64,000 bases of DNA from Scleromatobacter humisilvae (GTDB lineage Bacteria > Pseudomonadota > Gammaproteobacteria > Burkholderiales > Burkholderiaceae_C). Below are positions 9,481 to 18,072 of this stretch, piece by piece (within the stretch, counting starts at the first letter, position 1; every line of letters starts with the position of its first letter). A program made the translations under genes and the position numbers. The stretch is taken from the NCBI RefSeq assembly GCF_023231945.1, contig NZ_JAJLJH010000001.1, positions 62,001 through 126,000 of the forward strand, read 5' to 3'. Below the pieces are notes generated by a model that worked only from the letters and a program-made list of their open reading frames with translations, was not told the DNA's origin and ran no database searches.

Positions 9481-10773
9481 TCAGCGCTTGGCCGCGTCCC
9501 CCGCCCAGAGCTCGTCGAGGAACGTGAAATTCCACTTCTCCGGCGACTCGCGCCCGACGATGCGGTCGCTCGTGCCGGACGACAGGTCGAGCCGCTGCAG
9601 CGACACCGGCATCTGCGACTTCAGCGAATAGAACACGCGCACGATCGGCGCCGTCAACGCCGCGGCGTTCTGCTCGATCACCACGGCCAGGCGGTCGGAG
9701 TGCAGGCGCACCAGCGAGCCGGTCGGGTAGATGCCCACGCTTTTGACGAACGTCGCGAAGATCACGGGATCGAACTGGCCTTTCCAGCTGGCCATCTTGC
9801 CGATCGAGTCGGCCGGATCCCAGCCCATCTTGTACGGGCGGTTGGACGTGATCGCGTCGTAGACGTCGCAGATCGAGCCCATGCGCACCAGCTGGTTCAG
9901 CTGGTCGTTGGGCAGCTTGTGCGGATAGCCGCCGCCGTCGAAGCGCTCGTGGTGGTGCAGGCAGACGTCCATCGCCTCGGGCACGGTGCCGCGCGCCTCC
10001 TGCAGCAGCTCGTGGCCGCGCACCGGGTGGCTGCGCATCACGTCGAATTCGGCGTCGGTGAGCTTGCCGGGCTTGTTGAGGATGTCCAGCGGCATCAGCG
10101 CCTTGCCCACGTCGTGCAGCAGGCCGGCGGTGCCCGCCATGCGGCACTGTTCCTCGTCGAAGCCCAGCTCGCGGCCCAGCGCCACCATCAGCGCGCACAC
10201 GGCCACCGAGTGCATGTAGGAGTAGTCGTCCTGCGTCTTCAGGCGCGCCAGGCTGACGATCGCGCCGGGGTTGCGGATGACGGAGTCGGAGATCTCCTCG
10301 ACCAGCGGCCGGAACGACTCGGCGTCGATCGCGCGGCCCAGGCGGGCCTCGTTGAACATCTTGTGGACTTGCGCCTTGCCCTTCTGGCACACGGCGGTGG
10401 CAGTGCGCATTTCCTCGGCGAAGCTCCTGGACGGCGCGGGGACGGGCGTCGACCTGGCACGGGCCGGCAGGGATGCCGGGCCGGCGCCGGCCGAGGCCGG
10501 TGCGGGCTGCGCGGCCGGCACCGCCGCGACAGCCATCGCGGGCGCGGGCACGCGCGCCGGCACGGCCAGCGCGACGGCCTCGTCGGCCACGTCCAGGCCT
10601 TTCTCCGGGTCGATCCAGACTTCCTTGATCACGCTGTCCGTCAGCTTCCTGAGCTGGTCGGCGTCGCGGATGATGAAACGTGTCTTCCAGAACGGATGAT
10701 CCATCCAGGCCCCTTCCAGGGCATGGAGGTGCATGCCCAGGCGGACCTGGTCGACGCGGATCTTCTTGAGCAT
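9481..10773 (-). CDS. DUF3391/HD-GYP c-di-GMP phosphodiesterase
   Basis: A 430-residue cytoplasmic protein. An N-terminal DUF3391 domain (residues 1-65, [19 protein letters not shown]) is followed by a long Ala/Pro-rich linker (about 75-125) and a C-terminal HD-GYP domain: [19 protein letters not shown], then [15 protein letters not shown], with GYP intact. The catalytic metal ligands (HD, then the paired His) are present. HD-GYP proteins hydrolyse cyclic di-GMP and so shift cells from biofilm to motility. It is transcribed alone, convergent with the RND operon. Two chemoreceptor genes elsewhere in the window fit a motile lifestyle. Confidence 0.93.
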   Translation of the reverse strand: MLKKIRVDQVRLGMHLHALEGAWMDHPFWKTRFIIRDADQLRKLTDSVIKEVWIDPEKGLDVADEAVALAVPARVPAPAMAVAAVPAAQPAPASAGAGPASLPARARSTPVPAPSRSFAEEMRTATAVCQKGKAQVHKMFNEARLGRAIDAESFRPLVEEISDSVIRNPGAIVSLARLKTQDDYSYMHSVAVCALMVALGRELGFDEEQCRMAGTAGLLHDVGKALMPLDILNKPGKLTDAEFDVMRSHPVRGHELLQEARGTVPEAMDVCLHHHERFDGGGYPHKLPNDQLNQLVRMGSICDVYDAITSNRPYKMGWDPADSIGKMASWKGQFDPVIFATFVKSVGIYPTGSLVRLHSDRLAVVIEQNAAALTAPIVRVFYSLKSQMPVSLQRLDLSSGTSDRIVGRESPEKWNFTFLDELWAGDAAKR

Positions 10774-10870
10774 GGGACGGGCGGACGGGCGGCAGTTGCC
10801 GGCGGAAAGCCGGCGCTCTCCTGTTTTCGGCCAGGCGCGCCGCGACTGTAGCGTTGCCGCGCAGGATCCG

Positions 10871-10898
10871 AAAAAACAAAACCGCCCGGAGGCGGTTT
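10871..10898 (-). terminator. Terminator after cytochrome c4 gene
   Basis: Read on the minus strand: stem AAACCGCC / GGCGGTTT with loop TCCG, then TTGTTTTTT. It lies 40 bp beyond the cytochrome stop codon and separates that gene from the HD-GYP gene. Confidence 0.85.
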
Positions 10899-10939
10899 CG
10901 TCGTGATCGATTGCCGCGCCGGCCGTCCGGCCGCGCGCG

Positions 10940-11584
10940 CTACTTGAACTTGGCCTGCGGCACGGTGCGCAGCTCGCCCGGCAGCGACGCCAGGTAGTCG
11001 GCGATCTCGGCGATGGTGTCGTCCTTCAGCGGCTTGGCCATCGCGCCCATCACCGCGTTGGAGCGGCCGTAGTGCGGATTGCCCTCGACCTTGTACGACC
11101 TCAGCGCGATCGCCAGGTAGTCCGGGTACTGGCCCGCGATGCGGGGGATGGTGCCGTCGGTCGGCGTCGAGAAGTTGACGCCGTGGCACGCCACGCAGGT
11201 GGTGACCGCGCTGCGGATCTTGTCGGGCACCGCCGACTCGAGCGCCGCGGGCACCGGGCCGTCGGGATGGCCGAGCTTCGAGTAGTAGGCCGCGATGTCG
11301 GCGATGTCCTGGTCGGTCAGCGACGTCGCGATGCTGCGCATCGTCGGATGCTTGCGGTCGCCGCTGCGATAGGCCGTCAGCGCCGCACTGATGTACTTGG
11401 CGTCCTGGCCCGCGATCCTGGGCACGTGGTAGACCTGCGGGAAGTCGCCCTGGTAGCCGACGATGCCGTGGCAGCCGATGCACATCTGAACCTTGGTCGA
11501 CCCGCGTTGCGCATCGCCGGTCTGCGCATGGGCGGTGGAGAAGACGCCCGCGAGGGCCAGAAGCAAGGTCAGGGTTCTTGTCAT
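10940..11584 (-). CDS. Diheme cytochrome c4
   Basis: A 214-residue periplasmic electron carrier. The signal peptide (residues 1-20, ending STAHA) is followed by two homologous cytochrome domains with heme sites CIGCH (Cys35-His39) and CVACH in the second half. Each half has the later Met-ligand region (for example [16 protein letters not shown] in the second). Cytochrome c4 delivers electrons to terminal oxidases such as cbb3. The longer frame begins at 11701, but ATG 11584 gives a perfect signal peptide. It is divergent from the MoxR gene across a short promoter region. Confidence 0.92.
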   Translation of the reverse strand: MTRTLTLLLALAGVFSTAHAQTGDAQRGSTKVQMCIGCHGIVGYQGDFPQVYHVPRIAGQDAKYISAALTAYRSGDRKHPTMRSIATSLTDQDIADIAAYYSKLGHPDGPVPAALESAVPDKIRSAVTTCVACHGVNFSTPTDGTIPRIAGQYPDYLAIALRSYKVEGNPHYGRSNAVMGAMAKPLKDDTIAEIADYLASLPGELRTVPQAKFK

Positions 11585-11719
11585 CGTCTCGTCTTTGTTG
11601 ATCCGCAGGAGCAGTACTTCCAGTGCAGGGGTCCGTGCCGGCCTGCTCCAAAGATTATAGGAACGTCCCTTTATACTGGAACGACCCGCCCCGTCAGGCA
11701 AAACCCACCCCCAGCCGCC
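11585..11719. promoter_or_regulatory. Divergent promoter region, cytochrome c4 / MoxR
   Basis: On the minus strand a perfect TATAAT lies at 11654-11659, with TTCCAG 17 bp upstream (11677-11682) as a weak -35, driving the cytochrome gene. On the plus strand TATACT at 11673-11678 is a -10 candidate for the MoxR gene, with no clear -35. The two overlap, so opposing expression could interfere. Confidence 0.5.
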
Positions 11720-12562
11720 ATGAAGTTCGAAGGTTCAGCCAACTACGTCGCCACGCCCGACCTGATGCTCGCGGTCAACGCGTCGATGACGCTGCGCCGT
11801 CCGCTGCTGGTCAAGGGCGAGCCCGGCACCGGCAAGACGATGCTCGCCGAGGAAGCCGCGAGCGCGCTGGGCCTGCCGCTGCTCGAATGGCATATCAAGA
11901 GCACGACGAAGGCGCAGCAGGGCCTGTACGAATACGACGCGGTGAGCCGGCTGCGCGACAGCCAGCTGGGCGACCCGCGCGTCAAGGACATCCACAACTA
12001 CATCGTCAAGGGCGTGCTGTGGCAGGCCTTCACCAGCGAGACGCCGGTGGCGCTGCTGATCGACGAGATCGACAAGGCCGACATCGAGTTCCCGAACGAC
12101 CTGCTGCGCGAACTCGATCGCATGGAGTTCCATGTCTACGAGACCAAGGAGACGATCCGCGCGATCCAGCGCCCGGTCGTCTTCATCACCAGCAACAACG
12201 AGAAGGAGCTGCCCGACGCCTTCCTGCGCCGCTGCTTCTTCCACTACATCAAGTTCCCCGAGGCCTCGACGATGCAGCAGATCGTCGACGTGCACTTCCC
12301 CGGCATCAAGCAGGAGCTGGTGGCCGCCGCGCTCAAGAGCTTCTACGACGTGCGCAACCTGCCGGGCCTGAAGAAGAAGCCCTCGACCTCCGAGCTGCTC
12401 GACTGGCTCAAGCTGCTGCTGGCCGAGGACATCCCGGTCGCCGCGCTGCAGTCCAGGGACGACAAGGTCTCGATCCCGCCGCTGATCGGCGCGCTCCTCA
12501 AGAACGAGCAGGACGTGACGCTGTTCGAGAAGCTCATCTTCATGCAGAAGAACAACCGCTAG
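11720..12562 (+). CDS. MoxR-family AAA+ ATPase
   Basis: A 280-residue ATPase. Walker A is GEPGTGKT (residues 33-40), Walker B is ALLIDEIDKAD, and sensor 1 is VFITSNNEKELP. The C-terminal helical lid is present. MoxR proteins act as chaperones that, with a VWA-domain partner, insert cofactors or mature metalloenzymes (CoxD/CoxE, CbbQ/CbbO). The ATG at 11720 gives the standard MoxR start. The VWA partner, normally adjacent, is found at 18073 after a 5.5-kb interruption. The client enzyme is unknown; the neighbouring cytochrome may hint at a respiratory target. Confidence 0.9.
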   Translation: MKFEGSANYVATPDLMLAVNASMTLRRPLLVKGEPGTGKTMLAEEAASALGLPLLEWHIKSTTKAQQGLYEYDAVSRLRDSQLGDPRVKDIHNYIVKGVLWQAFTSETPVALLIDEIDKADIEFPNDLLRELDRMEFHVYETKETIRAIQRPVVFITSNNEKELPDAFLRRCFFHYIKFPEASTMQQIVDVHFPGIKQELVAAALKSFYDVRNLPGLKKKPSTSELLDWLKLLLAEDIPVAALQSRDDKVSIPPLIGALLKNEQDVTLFEKLIFMQKNNR

Positions 12563-12564
12563 AG

Positions 12565-13164
12565 ATGCTGAATGTCCAGCCGGTCACGCTCACCGACGGG
12601 CGCATCCGCCTCGAGCCGATGGCGCTCGCGCACGTCGACGCACTGAAGGCCGCGGCCGCCGACGGCCAGTTGTGGAACATCCGCGTCACCTCGGTGCCCG
12701 ACCCGGACGACACGCGCGGCTACGTGGAGCGCGCGCTCGCGATGCGCGCGCAGGGCAACCGCCTGCCCTTCGTCGTCGTCGATCTCGAGAACCACGACCG
12801 CATCATCGGCTCGACCAGCTACCACGACATCGTGCCGGCCATCGACCGCCTGGAGATCGGCTGGACCTGGTACGCGAAGAGCACGCAGCGCTCGCACGTC
12901 AACACCTGCGCCAAGCTGCTGCTGCTGGTGCACGCGTTCGAGACCTTGAACGCGAAGCTGGTGGGCTGGCGCACCGACAACTACAACTTCGCCAGCCAGA
13001 AGGCGATCGAGCGGCTGGGCGCGAGGAAGGACGGCGTGCTGCGGCATCACGCGGTGCGGCGCGACGGCACGGTGCGCGACACGGTGATGTATAGCCTGAC
13101 CGCCGGCGAGTGGCCGGAGGTCAAGGCGCACTTGCTCCATCAGCAGAACAAGCCGCGCTCATGA
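12565..13164 (+). CDS. GNAT-family N-acetyltransferase
   Basis: A 199-residue protein of the RimJ/RimL-like acetyltransferase group. DGRIRLEPMALAHVDALKAA is the usual first strand-helix. The core has IIGSTSYHDI and LEIGWTWYAKSTQRS, and the acetyl-CoA site region shows the family's NFASQKAIERLGARKDGVLRHH toward the end. It starts 2 bp after the MoxR stop, so it is probably translated from the same message. The substrate is unknown; this subgroup acetylates ribosomal protein N-termini or small amines. Confidence 0.85.
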   Translation: MLNVQPVTLTDGRIRLEPMALAHVDALKAAAADGQLWNIRVTSVPDPDDTRGYVERALAMRAQGNRLPFVVVDLENHDRIIGSTSYHDIVPAIDRLEIGWTWYAKSTQRSHVNTCAKLLLLVHAFETLNAKLVGWRTDNYNFASQKAIERLGARKDGVLRHHAVRRDGTVRDTVMYSLTAGEWPEVKAHLLHQQNKPRS

Positions 13165-13276
13165 CGGCGTCGACGCTGCGACGCGTCGCGTCAAGCGCCT
13201 GCCCCGACTCCCGCGCGAGACTGGCTGACCGACATGCCCCGGCCATTTCCGTCCGCATTCGAGGCCGCAGGACGTG

Positions 13277-13311
13277 AAAAAGCCGCCGGCGTCTCGCGAC
13301 GCGGGCGGCTT
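13277..13311 (-). terminator. Terminator after PEP-CTERM gene
   Basis: On the minus strand AAGCCGCC and GGCGGCTT enclose an inner GCGTC/GACGC stem with one mismatch, followed by TTTTTC. It sits 17 bp past the PEP-CTERM stop. Because the hairpin is symmetric it may also end the GNAT transcript from the other side. Confidence 0.8.
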
Positions 13312-13327
13312 CAGCGCCAGCGCAGGC

Positions 13328-14017
13328 TCAGGCCGCGCGGCTCTTGCGGCGACGCGCCAGCGCGCCGACGACGCCCAGGCCCAGCGCCATCATGCCCAGT
13401 TCGGCCGGTTCGGGGACGGACGTCGCGAAGGCGCCGACCGTCAGGCCGTGCCAGTACTCGCCCGTCGTGTCGGTGAACGAGATCGACGAGTAGGTGCCGA
13501 TCAGCTCGATGACGCCGTGCAGTTCGCCGCTGCCGACGAAGGAGTTGCTGGTCGGCGTCGCGTAGGTGCCGCAGCCCCAGTAGCCGCAGCCCGAGCTGAG
13601 GTAGTCGATGTTGTAGGTCTGGGTGTCGGTGCCGCCGCCGAAGGTCACGTTGGCGCCGTTCCAGCTCACCAGGGCGATCACCGGGTTGACGACCGGCGCG
13701 GAGAACGTGATGACGCTGGTGCCGGCGTCGCTCAGGCCGACGATGTCCGCCGCGCCCGGGGCGTTCGAGACCGTCGAGCTCAGGTACGGACCGTTCGGCA
13801 CCCAATAGTTCGTGCCGGAACCGTTCAGCTGGGCGAACGCGTATTGCGCGCCGCTGTACGTGACGCTGACGGGCGAGCCGTCGACCGTCACGGTGCCGGA
13901 GACCGTGGAAGCGGTGTCGCTGGACCAGTTGGCCCACGACACGGTCGCGGCCGACGCGCCCTGCGCGGCCAGGGCCAGGAGTGCGGCCAGCGCGGCGGCA
14001 GTCATCTTCGTCTTCAT
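13328..14017 (-). CDS. PEP-CTERM sorting domain protein
   Basis: A 229-residue exported protein. The signal peptide (residues 1-23, ending GASA) is followed by a Ser/Thr/Gly-rich beta domain with a Cys pair (SSGCGYWGCGTY). The C-terminus is a complete PEP-CTERM tag: VPEPAELG, a hydrophobic helix, then RRRKSRAA. Exosortase (EpsH/XrtA) recognises this tag and anchors or releases the protein at the envelope, usually with exopolysaccharide. No exosortase gene is in the window. ATG 14017 has an AGAGGGA ribosome site. The body matches no family I recognise. Confidence 0.88.
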   Translation of the reverse strand: MKTKMTAAALAALLALAAQGASAATVSWANWSSDTASTVSGTVTVDGSPVSVTYSGAQYAFAQLNGSGTNYWVPNGPYLSSTVSNAPGAADIVGLSDAGTSVITFSAPVVNPVIALVSWNGANVTFGGGTDTQTYNIDYLSSGCGYWGCGTYATPTSNSFVGSGELHGVIELIGTYSSISFTDTTGEYWHGLTVGAFATSVPEPAELGMMALGLGVVGALARRRKSRAA

Positions 14018-14100
14018 GTTGGATTCCCTCTGGATGGATGTCGGATCTTGACGAACCCGAAGCCGGCGGCGCCGGCACACAGGACGTCGATTCTCGGCCG

Positions 14101-14130
14101 AATATAGCGGCAGGCGCCGTGGGCGGTCAG
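14101..14130 (-). promoter_or_regulatory. Possible sigma-70 promoter for PEP-CTERM gene
   Basis: Minus strand: CTGACC (14125-14130), an 18-bp spacer, then TATATT (14101-14106), about 84 bp upstream of the start codon. It is the only A+T-rich patch in the gap. The -35 match is moderate. Confidence 0.35.
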
Positions 14131-14186
14131 CCCCAAAAAGGGTGAGTCGCGTCCCCGGGGCCCGGCCGTCGCCATGCGAAGTCCCT

Positions 14187-15650
14187 TCAGCGCGGCGCCA
14201 CCTCGCGCCGGCAGTCGCCCGCCATCTCCGCATCGCGGCCCACGATCGCCGCGCGGGTCTCGGCGCCGTCGACGGCGATGCGGCAGTCGTCGAAGGTCAC
14301 GCCGCGGGCGTCGCGCACGAAGAACGCGTAGCCGGGCAGCGCGTAGTCGATGACCTCGGCCTTCGCGGTCGGCGTCGCGAAGACGAACTTGGCGTCCGGG
14401 TAGCCGCCGGCGTAGGCCGGGAAGCGGTCGACATCCGCGACGCCGCTGCCGAAGACGTGCGGACCGGCCGCGTCGCCGACGCCGCGCCAGGTGATCGCGA
14501 TGTCCTTGAACGCGATCGCCTGCAGGTCGTGCCGCCCGGCCGCATCGGCCGGCGCGCCGGTCAGCAGCGCGCCCCACGGATAGCGCAGGCGCTCGCCGCG
14601 GATCGTCTCGAAGCGGATGTCGTGGATCGCGCCGACGCCCGCGGGGCCGCGCGCGCCCAGCAGCACGAAGACCGGCGTGCCGACGTCCGACAGCGTGATG
14701 CGCCGGAACGTCACGTCCGCCACCTCGCCGCCGTCGACCGATTCGACCGCCATCGCCGCGGCCTGCGCGTTCTCGATCGCGATGTCCTCGAACACGATCC
14801 GGCGCATCGGCCCGACGGTGGCCGTGCCCAGCTTCAGGCCGTTGGCCACGCCCGCGCCGCGCACGTGGTTGCGCCGCACGACGACGTCGCTCAGGCCCTT
14901 CGCGCCGCCGCTCTTGAGGCAGATGCCGTCGTCGCCGGCGTTGACCGTGTTGTCCTCGATCAGCACGTCGTGCCCGTCCACGACGTCGATGCCGTCGTGC
15001 GTCGGCCCGTGCGGCGAGTCGACGTCGATGCCGCGGATGACCAGGTGCTCGACCTCCATGTTGACCACCGCCCACGTCGCGGCGTTGCGCACCCGCACGC
15101 CCTCGATCGCGACGTTGGTGGACAGCGCCGTGAAGATCGCCATCGGCCGCTCGCCCTCGCGCCGCGCCATGCCGCGCCACTTGTCGATGTCGGCGTTGCC
15201 GTCGATGGTGCCGCCGCCCTCGATGCGCACGGCCGTGGCGCCGACCGCGTAGACCAGCGCGTGGCGGCAGTCGTCCAGCTGCGTGTTGACGACGAGCGGC
15301 TTGAGCGTCGGGTAGTCGGCGTCGTCGCGGCTGCCCAGCAACGTCGCGCCGCGTTCGATGCGCAGCGTGACGTGGCTGTGCAGCACGATCGTGCCCGAGA
15401 GGAAGGTGCCGTGCGCCAGCACCACGGTGCCGCCCGCGTCCTCGGAGCAGGCCTCGATGGCGCGCTGCAGGGCGGCGGTGTCCTTGGCCTGGCCGTCGCC
15501 GACGGCGCCGAAGGCGTAGGCGTCGCAGGTGCGCGCGCTCGCGGGCGTGACGCGCGTGGGCGCGGCGGGCGCAGGCTCCTGCACCGCGCAGCCAACCATG
15601 ACGAGCGGGCCTGTCGAAGCAAGCACCAACAGGCGGAGAAATGAACGCAT
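14187..15650 (-). CDS. GH28-like (polygalacturonase-fold) lipoprotein
   Basis: A 487-residue exported protein with a right-handed parallel beta-helix signature. The signal peptide ends in a lipobox-like VMVGC (Cys about residue 21). It opens with YAFGAVGDGQAKDTAALQRAI, the pectate-lyase-superfamily start. GH28-like elements follow: GGGTIDGNADIDKWRG, THDGIDVVDG and AGDDGICLKSG. The Asp residues of the active site are therefore present, but the later His-containing GHG motif is replaced by VANGLKLGT and no RIK motif is seen. It may cleave an unusual uronic or rhamnose-containing glycan, or be inactive. The start at 15650 gives the signal peptide; an earlier ATG exists at 15680. Confidence 0.8.
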   Translation of the reverse strand: MRSFLRLLVLASTGPLVMVGCAVQEPAPAAPTRVTPASARTCDAYAFGAVGDGQAKDTAALQRAIEACSEDAGGTVVLAHGTFLSGTIVLHSHVTLRIERGATLLGSRDDADYPTLKPLVVNTQLDDCRHALVYAVGATAVRIEGGGTIDGNADIDKWRGMARREGERPMAIFTALSTNVAIEGVRVRNAATWAVVNMEVEHLVIRGIDVDSPHGPTHDGIDVVDGHDVLIEDNTVNAGDDGICLKSGGAKGLSDVVVRRNHVRGAGVANGLKLGTATVGPMRRIVFEDIAIENAQAAAMAVESVDGGEVADVTFRRITLSDVGTPVFVLLGARGPAGVGAIHDIRFETIRGERLRYPWGALLTGAPADAAGRHDLQAIAFKDIAITWRGVGDAAGPHVFGSGVADVDRFPAYAGGYPDAKFVFATPTAKAEVIDYALPGYAFFVRDARGVTFDDCRIAVDGAETRAAIVGRDAEMAGDCRREVAPR

Positions 15651-15717
15651 GCGCAACTCCGGTTCGATGTCCGCACGCATTCTGCCGCCGATGCGGCCGC
15701 CTGGCCCCGCGTCCGCG

Positions 15718-16110
15718 TCAGGGCAGCGGCCGGGCGAGCCACGATCCGGCCGCCGACTCGTCGCTGAAGATCGCGATGTCCCAGCCGGCGCGGCTGGCCA
15801 GGGCGATGCCCAGGCTCAGAATGCCTCGCGCATGCGGTTCGCGCACGACCATCGCGTAGCGGATCTCGCGATCGAAGCCGAACTTGTCGAGGTTGGTGTG
15901 GAAGTCGCGCACGTAGGTGCTCGAGATCTCGCCCGCCAGTTCGTTGAGCACCAGGACCCGGCGGATGCCCAGGCTCCTGCAGCGCAGCGTGGCCGCGGGC
16001 CAGAACTCCCACTGCTCCTCGATCTTCTCGAAGTCGTGGATGCGCCGGTCTCCGCTGAAGACGACCGTCATGGTGTCCGCGGTTTCGGAAGCAATGGTGA
16101 TCGAGCCCAT
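15718..16110 (-). CDS. Hypothetical protein, possibly SpoIIAA/STAS-like fold
   Basis: A 130-residue soluble protein starting MGSITIASE. The alternation of strands and helices (TMTVVFSGDRRI, RRVLVLNELAGEI, EIRYAMVVRE, GWDIAIFSD) and the ending ESAAGSWLARPL resemble SpoIIAA-like/STAS-type domains, in which a last helix carries a conserved Trp-Leu. This is a pattern impression only. It lies between the glycosidase and the chemoreceptor on the same strand and may be transcribed with either. An alternative start lies at 16170. Confidence 0.5.
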   Translation of the reverse strand: MGSITIASETADTMTVVFSGDRRIHDFEKIEEQWEFWPAATLRCRSLGIRRVLVLNELAGEISSTYVRDFHTNLDKFGFDREIRYAMVVREPHARGILSLGIALASRAGWDIAIFSDESAAGSWLARPLP

Positions 16111-16269
16111 CCGGGGCGACTCCGTCAAGCGACCGCCGCACGGCGACGGCCATGCCGGATTGTGCGTCACGGCCCCGCGCGGCGCCGGCTCGCTGCGGGC
16201 GGAACTCGCATCGACGAAAAGGGCGCGCGACCTCGCGGCCGCGCGCCCTCGCCGGATGACAGCGTCTTC

Positions 16270-17826
16270 TTATTGGGTGCGGAACTGTTCGACGGTGCGG
16301 GCCAGCTTGCCCGCCTGGTCGCGCATCGATTCGGCGGCGGCGGCGGACTGCTCCACCAGCGCGGCGTTCTGCTGCGTCATCTGGTCGACGTTGTTGACGG
16401 CGTCGTTGACCAGCTGGATGCCGCCGGCCTGCTCGCTGGTGGCGGTGGTGATCTCGCCCAGCACCTCGCTGACGCGGCGCACCGCGCTGACGATCTCGTG
16501 CATCGTCGAGCCCGCGTCCTGCACCAGGCGCGCGCCGCTTTCCACCTTGTCGACCGAGGCGCCGATCAGCGTCTTGATCTCCTTGGCGGCTTCGGCGGAG
16601 CGCTGCGCCAGCGAGCGCACCTCGCCGGCGACGACCGCGAAGCCGCGGCCCTGTTCGCCGGCACGGGCCGCCTCGACCGCGGCATTGAGCGCGAGGATGT
16701 TGGTCTGGAAGGCGATGCCGTCGATCACGCCGATGATGTCGGCGATCTTCTTGGACGAGGCATTGATCTCGTTCATCGTCGAGACGACCTGCGACACGAC
16801 CTCGCCGCCGCGCGTGGCGATCTGCGAGGCCGAGTTGGCCAGCCCGTGCGCCTGCGTGGCGGCGTCGGCGCTGTGGCGGATCGTGCTGGTGAGCTCGTCC
16901 ATCGAACTCGCGGCCTGCTGCAGGCTGCCGGCGGTCTGCTCGGTGCGCGCGCTGAGATCCTGGTTGCCGCTGGCCACCTCGGTGCTGGCGACCTGGATCT
17001 GCTCGGTGGAGCTGCGGATCTCGCGCACGATGCGCGTCAGCGAGTCCTGCATCTTGCCCAGCGACGCGGTCAGCTGGGCGGACTCGTCGCTGCCCACCAC
17101 GCGGCAGTTGCCGGTGAGGTCGCCCGCGGCGATGCGGTCGGCGGCCTTCTGCGCGGCCTGCACCGGGCCGACGATGCTGCGCGTCAGCGCGAAGCCGATG
17201 GCGATCGAGAACAGCGCGCTGACGACGCCGCACACGACGTTGACGACGCTCATGGCCATGACTGCGGAGGAGATCGCGGCGCCGTCGGCATCGGTGCGCC
17301 TGGATTCGTAGGCGACCAGGGCGTCCGACGCGGCGAGATACTCGTCGGTGAGGACGTTGAACGCCTGCGAGGCCTGGCCCTTGGCGATCGTGGCGGCGAT
17401 CGAGGAACCGCCCTCGCCGGCCTTGTTCATCGCTTCGCGCGCCGCCAGGTAGCGCTGGCGCACCTCGGCCAGCTTCTGCTGGAGCGCGACACCCTCGGGC
17501 GTCGTCTCGATGGCCTGGAAGCGCTTCTGCAGCACGGTCGTCTCGGCCGACGTCGCCTTGATCTTGGCGAGCAGCGGTTCGGCAAGCGTCGCGTCGGTCA
17601 TCAGCGCCGCCGTGGCCGAACGGCTGGAATTCACCGCGATGTACTGGCGCCAGCGATACGACAGCGCCGTGCGTTCGGCCTGCTCGGCCGTCAGCTCATG
17701 CGACCGCGACTGGATCTCCATCAGGCGGATCTGGCTGAAGCCTGCCGAGACGACGGTCAGCGCGACCACGACGGCAAACGCCAGGCTCAAGCGGCGCCCG
17801 ATGCGCCATTGGCTGAGAAAACTCAT
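16270..17826 (-). CDS. Methyl-accepting chemotaxis protein
   Basis: A 518-residue transmembrane chemoreceptor. TM1 is at about residues 12-32 ([16 protein letters not shown]). A periplasmic four-helix-bundle (4HB_MCP) sensor follows to about 190, then TM2 ([22 protein letters not shown]), a HAMP domain, and the signalling hairpin with the near-invariant tip [20 protein letters not shown]. The C-terminus has no CheR-docking pentapeptide. ATG 17826 is chosen over the longer frame because the family begins with a short basic segment before TM1. A FliA-like promoter lies upstream at 17942-17968. It is a paralogue of the receptor at 54166. The ligand is unknown. Confidence 0.93.
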   Translation of the reverse strand: MSFLSQWRIGRRLSLAFAVVVALTVVSAGFSQIRLMEIQSRSHELTAEQAERTALSYRWRQYIAVNSSRSATAALMTDATLAEPLLAKIKATSAETTVLQKRFQAIETTPEGVALQQKLAEVRQRYLAAREAMNKAGEGGSSIAATIAKGQASQAFNVLTDEYLAASDALVAYESRRTDADGAAISSAVMAMSVVNVVCGVVSALFSIAIGFALTRSIVGPVQAAQKAADRIAAGDLTGNCRVVGSDESAQLTASLGKMQDSLTRIVREIRSSTEQIQVASTEVASGNQDLSARTEQTAGSLQQAASSMDELTSTIRHSADAATQAHGLANSASQIATRGGEVVSQVVSTMNEINASSKKIADIIGVIDGIAFQTNILALNAAVEAARAGEQGRGFAVVAGEVRSLAQRSAEAAKEIKTLIGASVDKVESGARLVQDAGSTMHEIVSAVRRVSEVLGEITTATSEQAGGIQLVNDAVNNVDQMTQQNAALVEQSAAAAESMRDQAGKLARTVEQFRTQ

Positions 17827-17941
17827 GGTGTCTCCAAACGAAAATGCGCTCGTCGACCTCTGCGGGTCGATGCAGCATTTGAGGGCATCCGCGCGTCTCC
17901 CGAACGGTCGAGAAGCCGCCCCGAAGCGGTGCATTACCGCA

Positions 17942-17968
17942 ACTTCGGCAAGCCCGGGCCGGTCTTGA
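17942..17968 (-). promoter_or_regulatory. FliA (sigma-28)-like promoter of chemoreceptor gene
   Basis: Minus strand: TCAAGACC (17961-17968), 11-bp spacer, GCCGAAGT (17942-17949). The flagellar sigma-28 consensus is roughly TCAAGTTT-N11/12-GCCGATAA, so both boxes match in part with correct spacing. It lies about 115 bp upstream of the start. A better copy precedes the second receptor gene. Confidence 0.5.
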
Positions 17969-18072
17969 GGTCGGCGCCGGAGCGCGCCGGCCATCGGTGA
18001 TACCCTTCACGAATCAGGCGTCCCCGTGCGCGAATCCCCGTCGTGCCCGGCCGCAACAGCCCGTCCTCCGCC

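Noticed and set aside
14018-14186. Possible sigma-54 site for PEP-CTERM genes (as in PrsK/PrsR systems)
   Set aside because: No convincing TGGCAC-N5-TTGC match was seen upstream of the PEP-CTERM genes.
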